Positions 1-5,977 of a DNA stretch of 7,098 nucleotides are shown here, one piece after another (positions within the stretch are counted from its first letter, which is position 1; each line of letters opens with the position of its first letter). Origin of the DNA: Porphyromonadaceae bacterium UBA7087 (lineage in GTDB: Bacteria; Bacteroidota; Bacteroidia; Bacteroidales; Muribaculaceae); NCBI GenBank assembly GCA_002493515.1, contig DKYZ01000053.1, positions 1-7,098 on the forward strand. Direction: 5' to 3'. The translations under genes and the position numbers were made by a program. Under the pieces are notes generated by a model. It saw only the letters and a list, made by a program, of their open reading frames with translations, ran no database searches and was not told where the DNA came from.

Positions 1-27
1 CTAACCGCTACACTAATCGGCCATATT

Positions 28-60
28 AAATCGGGAAGACGAGCGGCGGTCTTCCCGACC
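28..60 (-). terminator. Intrinsic terminator after rpsP
   Basis: A perfect 10-bp inverted repeat pairs 31-40 (TCGGGAAGAC) with 49-58 (GTCTTCCCGA) around an 8-nt loop. Read on the minus strand, the stem lies about 22 nt past the rpsP stop and is followed by a T-rich run (TTTAATAT), as expected of a Rho-independent terminator. On the plus strand the sequence after the stem is only moderately T-rich, so any action on a gene converging from the left is uncertain. Positions 1-27 hold no supportable gene. Confidence 0.8.
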
Positions 61-80
61 TATCTTATTCACTAAAAAAC

Positions 81-623
81 TTACTCAGCCTCTGCCGGAG
101 CAGCTGTCTCCTCAGCATTTGCGGCCTCGGCCTCTGCCTTGGCTGCAGCCTCTGCTGCGAGCTTCTCTGCTTTCTTCTTAGCTACCTCCTCAGCCTTCTG
201 ACGGTTCCTCTCAGCCTCAGCGTCGAAACGCTGCTTTGCTGCCTCAGCCGCCTTAGCCTCGTTGGCTGCCTTGAATGCATTCACACTCTTCTCTTTCGAT
301 GCCTTCCAGGCGTCGAAGCGACGCTGTGCCTCCTCCTCGCTGAAAGCGCCTTTCTTGACGCCGCCTCGTAGATGCTTCATCAGCATCACGCCCTCCTTAG
401 AGAGAATCGAGCGTACTGTGTCTGTAGGCTGCGCGCCTACCTCTACCCAATACAAAGCACGGTCGAAGTCTAAACTTATTGTAGCAGGATTAGTGTTCGG
501 ATTATAAGAACCTATCCTTTCAATAAATCTACCATCTCGTGGTGCCCTGCTATCGGCGATTACAATCGGATAATAAGCGTAGCCCTTGCGGCCGTGACGC
601 TGTAATCTAATCTTGGTTGCCAT
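81..623 (-). CDS. rpsP: 30S ribosomal protein S16, with long Ala/Lys/Glu-rich C-terminal tail
   Basis: Structural protein of the small ribosomal subunit, needed for 30S assembly. The 180-residue product opens with the S16 signature MATKIRLQRHGRKGYAYYPIV, followed by ADSRAPRDGRFIERIGSYNP (residues 23-42) and the VGAQPTDTVRSIL segment (62-74). The core ends near residue 95. Residues 96-180 form a highly charged, Ala/Lys/Glu-rich helical tail absent from the roughly 80-residue proteobacterial protein; long tails of this kind are usual in Bacteroidetes S16. The frame stays open upstream to 692, but the start at 621-623 is chosen because it begins the conserved S16 N-terminus, and the upstream part overlaps the leader and promoter. 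The gene appears monocistronic: its own promoter lies at 690-721 and a terminator follows it. Confidence 0.97.
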   Translation of the reverse strand: MATKIRLQRHGRKGYAYYPIVIADSRAPRDGRFIERIGSYNPNTNPATISLDFDRALYWVEVGAQPTDTVRSILSKEGVMLMKHLRGGVKKGAFSEEEAQRRFDAWKASKEKSVNAFKAANEAKAAEAAKQRFDAEAERNRQKAEEVAKKKAEKLAAEAAAKAEAEAANAEETAAPAEAE

Positions 624-689
624 AAACTTGACGTTTCTTTTGTTTGGTTTTAGTTGTGGACCCGAGGGCCCGTTTCGCTTTTGCGAGTG

Positions 690-721
690 CAAAGTTAGAC
701 ATTTTCCCGTTACCCACCAAA
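690..721 (-). promoter_or_regulatory. Bacteroidetes-type promoter for rpsP
   Basis: On the minus strand a -33 element TTTG (718-721) is followed after exactly 20 nt by TAACTTTG (690-697), a full match to the Bacteroidetes primary sigma-factor consensus TTTG-N19-21-TAnnTTTG. Transcription would begin near 682-685, giving a leader of about 60 nt. The leader contains two small hairpins: TCGC-AAAA-GCGA (675-686) and a 5-bp stem at 658-671. Confidence 0.75.
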
Positions 722-745
722 CTTTTCCATGAAAAATTTCAACAA

Positions 746-777
746 TTTTATTTTCTCCCCCTTTTTTTATAACTTTA
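746..777 (+). promoter_or_regulatory. Probable promoter for prfA
   Basis: TAACTTTA at 770-777 matches the Bacteroidetes -7 element TAnnTTTG except for the last base, and a T-rich TTTT (746-749) sits 20 nt upstream in the -33 position. The start point would be near 784, giving a leader of about 60 nt before the prfA ATG. It is divergent from the rpsP promoter, and the two -33 elements lie about 24 nt apart. The match is weaker than for rpsP. Confidence 0.5.
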
Positions 778-842
778 CACTCCCTTTACAGGGGCTACAC
801 ATTATTACATATAAGACACCAGCACAAACATACCACCGGAAT

Positions 843-1952
843 ATGAACGACAATCCCCTGCTGCAACGCCTCAACGGCCTTGACGCCCGTTTCGATGAAG
901 TGGCCACTCTCATAACCGACCCTGCCGTGATCGCCGACCAGCAACGCTACGTCCGCCTCACAAAGGAATACCGGGAGCTTCAGAAGATTCTCGAGGCCAC
1001 CGACCTCTACAAATCCCTGCTGCGCTCAATCGAGGAGTCAAAAGATATCCTCGCCAACGAATCAGACCAGGAGATGCGCGAGCTTGCACGAGAGGAACTC
1101 GACTCGGCTACAGAACAGCTGCCGAAGGTGGAGCAACAGATCAAGCTGCTTCTCATTCCCGCCGACCCCGACGACTCGAAGAACGCCGTCGTGGAAATCA
1201 GAGGAGGCACGGGAGGCGACGAAGCCGCCCTCTTCGCAGGCGACCTTTTCCGCATGTATCAGAAATTCGCCGAATCAAAAGGGTGGACACTCTCAGTCTC
1301 GTCTGTCTCAGAAGGCGCCGCGGGTGGTTTCAAGGAGATTATCTTCACGCTCACCGGCACCGACGTCTACGGCACCATGAAATACGAGAGCGGCGTTCAC
1401 CGCGTGCAGCGGGTGCCCGTCACCGAGACCCAGGGGCGCGTGCACACCTCCGCAGCGACAGTGGCCGTACTTCCCGAGGCACAGGAATTTGACGTGGAGA
1501 TACACGAAGGTGAAATCAAATGGGACACCTTCCGCTCCGGAGGCGCCGGAGGGCAGAACGTCAACAAAGTGGAATCCGGAGTCCGGCTCCGATACAACTG
1601 GAAGAACCCCGTCACAGGCGTGGTGGAGGAGATTCTGATCGAATGCACAGAGACACGCGACCAGCCAAAGAACAAGGAACGTGCACTCTCAAGGCTGCGC
1701 ACGTTCATCTACGACAAGGAGCATCAGAAATATCTCGACGACATCGCCTCAAAGAGAAAGACAATGGTCTCGACGGGCGACCGCTCGGCCAAGATACGCA
1801 CCTACAACTATCCCCAGGGAAGAATCACCGACCACCGCATCAACTACACCATCTATAACCTCCAGGCCTTCGTCAACGGCGACATACAGGAATGCATCGA
1901 CCGCCTCATCGTGGCCGAGAACGCCGAGAAGCTCAAAGCCGCGGAATTATAA
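843..1952 (+). CDS. prfA: Peptide chain release factor 1 (RF1)
   Basis: Class I release factor that reads UAA and UAG in the ribosomal A site and triggers peptidyl-tRNA hydrolysis in the cytoplasm. The 369-residue product has the coiled N-terminal domain (about 1-100), the core segment with VEIRGGTGGDEAALFAGDLFRMY (117-139), the anticodon-like tripeptide PVT (192-194, within HRVQRVPVTETQGRVHTSAA) and the catalytic GGQ (236-238, in RSGGAGGQNVNK). A P-x-T tripeptide, not SPF, identifies RF1 over RF2. The GGQ Gln is the usual target of PrmC methylation. The ATG at 843 is chosen because MNDNPLLQRL aligns with RF1 N-termini; the in-frame extension back to 729 would run through the promoter. Compared with the E. 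coli protein as I recall it, a short insert (around YNWKNPVTGVVEEIL, 251-265) follows the GGQ motif, apparently common in this phylum. A small membrane-protein gene follows 62 nt later and may be co-transcribed. Confidence 0.97.
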   Translation: MNDNPLLQRLNGLDARFDEVATLITDPAVIADQQRYVRLTKEYRELQKILEATDLYKSLLRSIEESKDILANESDQEMRELAREELDSATEQLPKVEQQIKLLLIPADPDDSKNAVVEIRGGTGGDEAALFAGDLFRMYQKFAESKGWTLSVSSVSEGAAGGFKEIIFTLTGTDVYGTMKYESGVHRVQRVPVTETQGRVHTSAATVAVLPEAQEFDVEIHEGEIKWDTFRSGGAGGQNVNKVESGVRLRYNWKNPVTGVVEEILIECTETRDQPKNKERALSRLRTFIYDKEHQKYLDDIASKRKTMVSTGDRSAKIRTYNYPQGRITDHRINYTIYNLQAFVNGDIQECIDRLIVAENAEKLKAAEL

Positions 1953-2014
1953 GAACCATTGAAGTAGAAAATTGTTGTATTTGTATAATCAAAACATTCA
2001 AATATAATGCAACT

Positions 2015-2203
2015 ATGAAAATACTATCAATCATCTTCTACGCAATCGGTTCGATTCTCCTCATTATATCATGCTTCACAATGAGCGTCACAGCCACCTG
2101 GTGGCTCGGCGGAATCGCTGTCGCCTGTCTCATAGCCGGATGTGTGTTCCAGTTCAATTCAAACAAGAACCGCAGATACATCCACCACAGGAACTACAAC
2201 TGA
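2015..2203 (+). CDS. Small two-helix membrane protein of unknown function
   Basis: I do not recognise a named family. The 62-residue product starts MKILSIIFYAIGSILLIISC and has two hydrophobic segments, roughly residues 4-24 and 28-47. A short turn with a Trp pair (TATWW) separates them, and a polar, basic C-terminus (NSNKNRRYIHHRNYN) follows. The positive tail after two helices suggests both ends in the cytoplasm. The ATG at 2015 is preferred because the open frame to its left overlaps the prfA 3' end and is not membrane-like. An A/T-rich, Shine-Dalgarno-free leader precedes it, typical for this phylum. It lies 62 nt after prfA on the same strand, with no clear terminator and only a poor promoter-like match between (TGTATTTG, 1976-1983), so read-through from prfA is the simplest expression route. 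The ordinary composition, well-placed start and coherent hydrophobic pattern support a real gene; function is open. Confidence 0.7.
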   Translation: MKILSIIFYAIGSILLIISCFTMSVTATWWLGGIAVACLIAGCVFQFNSNKNRRYIHHRNYN

Positions 2204-2224
2204 CAGCCGACAGCCGAATAAGGT

Positions 2225-2962
2225 TCAGAAAACAAAATCCTCAGCCTGCGACAATGTCGCGGGCTTTCCTATGTCTATAAGCCTCAGGCCATCCAGCGCC
2301 TCCCCCCTGACAATCTCACTCCGCGACGGCGAAAGGAAATAATCCATCACTGGAAAGGCGCCGCTGCCGCCAAAAAGACTCCGCATCTCCTCCACCGCGC
2401 CACCCGAGACCACGTAGATGCCGCTGAAAGCATACTCCCGGCTAAAAGGCGACGGAGAATATCCCTCCGGCCTATAGCGACCGTCGGTCACGTTGTGCCA
2501 CCCCTCAAGCCGCATGTCGGGAGAAAACAGAAGCCGGCGCGACGATTCACGCTCGCTCACAAGCAACGTCGCTCCACTCTCTTGCCGGCAATGACGCTCC
2601 ATAAGCCATCCCAGGGGGGCATCGCTGAGTATGTCGACATTATGCACCAAAGCCGGCCCCCCGTCTGCGAACAGAAGTCCGGAGGCCTTCACAAGGCCGC
2701 CCCCCGTATCCATAAGACGCCCGCTCTCATCACTGACCTCTATGCGTATGTCGCCGAAATCCCGGCTGCCGAGAAAATCTATAATCTGGTCCGGAAAATG
2801 ATGCACATTCACCACAATATGGTCAAAACCCTCGCATCTCAACCTCGCTATGACCCGCTCAAGCATCGGTATGCCCTTTACCGGAACCAATGCCTTGGGA
2901 TGCCGCTGAGTCCAAGGCTTCAGCCGCGTGCCGAGTCCGGCCGCCAATATCATCGCATTCAT
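2225..2962 (-). CDS. MurU-like sugar-1-phosphate nucleotidyltransferase
   Basis: Cytoplasmic enzyme predicted to join a sugar-1-phosphate to a nucleotide, releasing pyrophosphate. The 245-residue product has the nucleotidyltransferase signature MILAAGLGTRLKPWT (4-18) with the conserved P22-K23 (HPKALVPVKG). Also present are DTGGGL (85-90), the metal-binding Asp in HNVDILSD (D110), AFSGIYVV (178-185) and the second metal-site motif LIDIGKP (228-234). The length suits MurU-type enzymes, which lack the C-terminal beta-helix of GlmU/RmlA relatives. A Shine-Dalgarno-like AGGAG lies just before the ATG at 2962; MNAMILAAG fits the family N-terminus. The gene starts 17 nt after the kinase-RapZ fusion gene, so the two form an operon. 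That pairing suggests UDP-MurNAc synthesis from MurNAc-1-phosphate as in the Pseudomonas AmgK-MurU salvage route. A mannose-, heptose- or other sugar-specific transferase cannot be excluded from sequence alone. Confidence 0.85.
   Translation of the reverse strand: MNAMILAAGLGTRLKPWTQRHPKALVPVKGIPMLERVIARLRCEGFDHIVVNVHHFPDQIIDFLGSRDFGDIRIEVSDESGRLMDTGGGLVKASGLLFADGGPALVHNVDILSDAPLGWLMERHCRQESGATLLVSERESSRRLLFSPDMRLEGWHNVTDGRYRPEGYSPSPFSREYAFSGIYVVSGGAVEEMRSLFGGSGAFPVMDYFLSPSRSEIVRGEALDGLRLIDIGKPATLSQAEDFVF
2243..2265. terminator. Probable bidirectional terminator between convergent genes
   Basis: Stem 2243-2252 (AGCCTGCGAC) pairs with 2256-2265 (GTCGCGGGCT) through ten base pairs including one G-T wobble, with a 3-nt loop. 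On the minus strand it is followed by GAGGATTTTGTTTTC, and on the plus strand it is preceded by an A-rich stretch and followed by TTCCT. It lies inside the last codons of the nucleotidyltransferase gene (encoding about KPATLSQA), so it would end that operon with its T-run overlapping the stop. It could also stop plus-strand transcripts coming from prfA and the small membrane gene. Confidence 0.55.
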
Positions 2963-2979
2963 ATCTCCTTATCTTTATA

Positions 2980-4461
2980 TTATCTTTCCCTGTGACACAA
3001 CTTTACCCTCACATCAGGAAACCGCTCGCCCAGATGCCGCGCCATGGCCTCCGCGCAATACACCGAGCGATGCTGGCCTCCCGTACAGCCGAATCCCACC
3101 TGCAGCGACGAGAATCCCCTCTGCGCATAGCGGCTCACGCTGCGGTCAACAAGTCCATAGACATTCTCCATGAAATCCTGCACCTCTCCCCTCTCCTCGA
3201 GAAAGCGAATCACCTCCGGATCCCTCCCCGTCTTCGACTTATACTCCGGGTATCTCCCCGGATTATGCATGCCGCGACAGTCAAACATGAATCCGCCCCC
3301 ATTGCCGCTGAAATCATCAGGATAACCCTTCTTGTATGAGAAACTGAACACACTGACCGTCAACCCCGGGGAATCGACGCCCCGGAACCTACGGTCTTCC
3401 ACAAGATGGCCGCATATCCTTCCCAACTCAGGATACGGCTCCAGCGCGCCCTCCTCTGTCAGACGCTCCAGATTGCGCAACGCTCCCGGAATACTGGTGA
3501 GGAAATGCGACTTCCGCTCGACGAGGCCGCGCAGTCCATACGCGCCGAGCACCTGGAGCGCCCTGAACAGCCTAAGGTCGGGCAGCGGAGCCAGAAACTC
3601 CCTCTCATCAATATCCACGACCTTGCAATATGACGCCACATAGCGGTCGAGCAGCGACAAGCGGAAATCCTCACCGAAAGGAGCCTTTGCCTGCCAGATA
3701 AACGACACCGCATCGTAAAGACATGGTCCGCGACGGCCACCCTGATAGTCGATCCACCAAGGCTCGCCCTCCCTGACCATCACGTTGCGGCTCTGGCAGT
3801 CGCGATACATAAACCCAACCGAGCCACCCTCTATCCCTGAGAGGCGCGACACAAGCCTGTCGAAATCATCCTCGAGAAGATTCTCGTCGAAGACCTCGCC
3901 CGAGGGGCGCAGATACTCATATTTGAAATAATTGAGGTCCCACATCGCCTGACGCTTTCCGAACGGAGGCATATATACCGCATCCTTCCATTTATCGTAA
4001 GCCACCCGCTGCATGCGCGGCAGATTCTCCATAGCCGCCAGAGCAAGCCCCCGGCCCTCCTCGGTAGCGAGCAATGAGTAAAGCGACACGTCGCCGAGAT
4101 CCTCCTGCAGACAGCATCCGGCATCCGGCTCGCCACCGTAGATGAGCGGCACGTTGCATCCGGCCTCCCTGAACACCCGGGAGAGCATCATGAAACTTCT
4201 GCATTCGGCCTTATCCTCCCCCGCGACGCCGATCACCGGCGGCACATGCAGCTCCCGGCCGTCGCCCGAGGAAACCAGACATTCCCCGAACCTGTAATAA
4301 CGTCTCGACGAGCCGCTCCCCTCCAGCCGAAGAGGCGACTGCCTTACGCCATACACCTTATTATATAATAAGCATATCCTGTCGCAGGCATCCATAGCCA
4401 TCCCGCCCCGTGACTGAGGCATATCAGCGCCCGCTTTCGCATCTTTTTCTTTCTCCATCAT
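2980..4461 (-). CDS. AmgK-like sugar kinase fused to a RapZ C-terminal domain
   Basis: One uninterrupted 493-residue frame with two domains. Residues about 25-345 are an aminoglycoside-phosphotransferase-fold kinase: GSGSSRRYYRF (48-58) near the nucleotide loop, the catalytic-loop motif YRDCQSRNVMV (219-229, with D221 and N226), and the metal-binding Asp in WWIDYQGGRRGPCLYDAVSF (D238). This pattern resembles AmgK, which phosphorylates the anomeric carbon of MurNAc/GlcNAc. Residues about 367-493 match the RapZ C-terminal domain: VFSFSYKKGYP (371-381), MFDCRGMHNPGRY (392-404), and the hallmark GCTGGQHRSVY (458-468). The RapZ N-terminal P-loop domain is absent. The His usual in the HxD kinase motif is Tyr219. 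The start at 4461 follows an A/T-rich leader, but M21 or M23 (4401, 4395) could be the true start, since conserved sequence begins only after them. It is the first gene of an operon with the MurU-like gene. Kinase and RapZ-domain calls are firm; the exact substrate is inferred. Confidence 0.88.
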   Translation of the reverse strand: MMEKEKDAKAGADMPQSRGGMAMDACDRICLLYNKVYGVRQSPLRLEGSGSSRRYYRFGECLVSSGDGRELHVPPVIGVAGEDKAECRSFMMLSRVFREAGCNVPLIYGGEPDAGCCLQEDLGDVSLYSLLATEEGRGLALAAMENLPRMQRVAYDKWKDAVYMPPFGKRQAMWDLNYFKYEYLRPSGEVFDENLLEDDFDRLVSRLSGIEGGSVGFMYRDCQSRNVMVREGEPWWIDYQGGRRGPCLYDAVSFIWQAKAPFGEDFRLSLLDRYVASYCKVVDIDEREFLAPLPDLRLFRALQVLGAYGLRGLVERKSHFLTSIPGALRNLERLTEEGALEPYPELGRICGHLVEDRRFRGVDSPGLTVSVFSFSYKKGYPDDFSGNGGGFMFDCRGMHNPGRYPEYKSKTGRDPEVIRFLEERGEVQDFMENVYGLVDRSVSRYAQRGFSSLQVGFGCTGGQHRSVYCAEAMARHLGERFPDVRVKLCHRER

Positions 4462-4493
4462 TAAAAAATCCGGTCTTTGTTATCATCGTGGTG

Positions 4494-4525
4494 CAAAATT
4501 AATCATTAGTATTGATAAAATAACT
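4494..4525 (-). promoter_or_regulatory. Probable promoter of the kinase-nucleotidyltransferase operon
   Basis: On the minus strand TAATTTTG (4494-4501) is a full match to the Bacteroidetes -7 consensus TAnnTTTG. The expected -33 position, about 20 nt upstream, holds only a weak AGTTA (4521-4525). Transcription would start near 4487, leaving a leader of about 26 nt before the ATG at 4461. It is divergent from the pgk promoter, which begins at 4533. Confidence 0.5.
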
Positions 4526-4532
4526 TAAAAAA

Positions 4533-4564
4533 ATTGCGGGGAGCCTATTTTTTTCATATCTTTG
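4533..4564 (+). promoter_or_regulatory. Bacteroidetes-type promoter for pgk
   Basis: ATTG (4533-4536) is followed after exactly 20 nt by TATCTTTG (4557-4564), a close match to the phylum consensus. Transcription would start near 4571, giving a leader of about 100 nt that ends in an A/T-rich, Shine-Dalgarno-free stretch before the ATG. The 20 nt starting inside the -7 box (4561-4580) closely resemble those at the exbB promoter. Confidence 0.75.
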
Positions 4565-4670
4565 CATTCGTAACGGGATCAGGGCAGGCATTTGTCAACC
4601 CCCGACATCCCCCAGATAGAGGAACCCGAAATCAAGACAATCTACATAAGTCATTAAATATAAGAATACA

Positions 4671-5927
4671 ATGGCAACCATTGACAATTACAATTTCGCA
4701 GGTAAAAAAGCCATCGTCAGAGTAGACTTCAACGTGCCCCTCGACGAGAACGGCCATGTCACCGACGACACCCGCATCCGCGGCGCTCTCCCCACACTCA
4801 AGAAAATCCTCGCTGACGGAGGAAGCCTGATTCTCATGTCGCACATGGGCAAGCCCAAAGGAAAAGTCAATCCCAAGCTCAGTCTTCTCCAGATCAGAAA
4901 CGACGTTGCCAAAGCCCTCGGACGCGACGTCATGTTCGTGCCCGACTGCATGAAAGCCCAGGAGGCCGCCAAAGACCTCAAGCCGGGCGAAGTGCTGCTG
5001 CTCGAGAACCTCCGTTTCTATCCCGAAGAGGAGGGTAAACCCGTAGGCATCGACAAGAAAGACCCAGCGTATGCCGAGGCGGCCAAAGAGATGAAGGAGC
5101 GTCAGAAAGAGTTCGCCAAGACCCTGGCAAGCTATGCCGACGTCTACGTGAACGACGCTTTCGGAACAGCCCACCGCAAACACGCCTCCACGGCCGTGAT
5201 CGCCGACTACTTCGCTCCCGAGGACAAGATGCTCGGATATCTGATGGAGAAAGAGGTGAAGGCCGTAGACAATATACTCAAGGACATCAAGCGCCCCTTC
5301 ACTGCCATCATGGGCGGCTCGAAGGTATCCACCAAGATCGGCATCATAGAGAACCTAATGGACAAGGTGGACAACCTCATCCTCTGCGGCGGAATGACAT
5401 TCACCTTCGCAAAGGCAATGGGAGGCCACATCGGCAACTCCATCTGCGAGGACGACAAGCTTGACCTGGCTCTCGACATCATGAAGAAGGCCAAGGAGAA
5501 AGGCGTCAATCTCGTGATCGGCACCGACTGCGTTGCCGCCGACGCCTTCAGCAACGACGCCAATACCCAGATCTGCCCCACGGGAGCCATCCCCGACGGC
5601 TGGGAGGGAATGGACGCCGGCCCGGAGAGCATCGAGGAGTTCCGCAAGGTGATTCTTCCTGCCAAGACCATCCTCTGGAACGGCCCTGCCGGAGTGTTTG
5701 AGTTCGACAGATTCACAGGAGGCTCACGCGCCATCGCCGAGGCAATCGTGGAGGCAACCAAGGATGGAGCCTTCAGCCTGGTGGGCGGCGGCGACTCAGT
5801 GGCCTGCGTCAACAAGTTCGGTCTCGCCGACAGCGTATCGTATGTATCGACGGGCGGAGGCGCGCTTCTCGAGGCAATCGAGGGAAAAGTGCTCCCCGGC
5901 ATCGCAGCCATCAAAGGAGAAAAATAA
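4671..5927 (+). CDS. pgk: Phosphoglycerate kinase
   Basis: Glycolytic cytoplasmic enzyme that transfers the acyl phosphate of 1,3-bisphosphoglycerate to ADP, and works in reverse in gluconeogenesis. The 418-residue product shows the family signature RVDFNVP (17-23) and the substrate-binding segments DDTRI (32-36) and SHMGKPKG (57-64). ENLRFYPEE (112-120), NDAFGTAHR (161-169) and the hinge-region GGSKVSTK (215-222) follow. The nucleotide-binding WNGPAGVFE (336-344) and the C-terminal GGGDSVA (372-378) and STGGGALLE (393-401) complete it. It is about 20 residues longer than the commonest bacterial form, mostly from the charged helix around 121-148; this is usual in Bacteroidetes. The ATG at 4671 directly begins the conserved N-terminus. 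The gene is monocistronic by its context, with its own promoter (4533-4564) and a strong terminator (5949-5977). All catalytic segments look intact. Confidence 0.98.
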   Translation: MATIDNYNFAGKKAIVRVDFNVPLDENGHVTDDTRIRGALPTLKKILADGGSLILMSHMGKPKGKVNPKLSLLQIRNDVAKALGRDVMFVPDCMKAQEAAKDLKPGEVLLLENLRFYPEEEGKPVGIDKKDPAYAEAAKEMKERQKEFAKTLASYADVYVNDAFGTAHRKHASTAVIADYFAPEDKMLGYLMEKEVKAVDNILKDIKRPFTAIMGGSKVSTKIGIIENLMDKVDNLILCGGMTFTFAKAMGGHIGNSICEDDKLDLALDIMKKAKEKGVNLVIGTDCVAADAFSNDANTQICPTGAIPDGWEGMDAGPESIEEFRKVILPAKTILWNGPAGVFEFDRFTGGSRAIAEAIVEATKDGAFSLVGGGDSVACVNKFGLADSVSYVSTGGGALLEAIEGKVLPGIAAIKGEK

Positions 5928-5948
5928 TAGCACAATCGTCTCTTGAAA

Positions 5949-5977
5949 GGGGCCCGGAGCCTCGTATTCCGGGCCCC
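5949..5977 (+). terminator. Intrinsic terminator after pgk
   Basis: A perfect 10-bp stem pairs 5949-5958 (GGGGCCCGGA) with 5968-5977 (TCCGGGCCCC) around a 9-nt loop, 21 nt past the pgk stop. It is followed by ATTTAACC, a weak T-tract. Stem strength and position support termination of pgk transcripts. Confidence 0.8.

Noticed and set aside
624..692. N-terminal extension of S16 to a start at 692
   Set aside because: The extra 23 residues do not look like S16, and the stretch contains the leader and part of the matched promoter; MATKIRLQRHG at 623 is the family N-terminus.
729..842. N-terminal extension of RF1 to a start at 729
   Set aside because: It would translate the promoter region and gives a sequence unlike RF1; MNDNPLLQRL at 843 fits the family.
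1956..1983. Promoter for the small membrane-protein gene (TGTATTTG)
   Set aside because: The -7 match lacks the invariant A and no TTG lies 19-21 nt upstream; read-through from prfA is simpler.
2203..2216. Tandem ACAGCCG repeat between the convergent genes
   Set aside because: Only two 7-nt copies; too short to suggest a repeat element.
2495..2995. 166-residue open frame antisense to the nucleotidyltransferase gene
   Set aside because: The opposite strand encodes a clear enzyme with all family motifs; this frame has none and no promoter.
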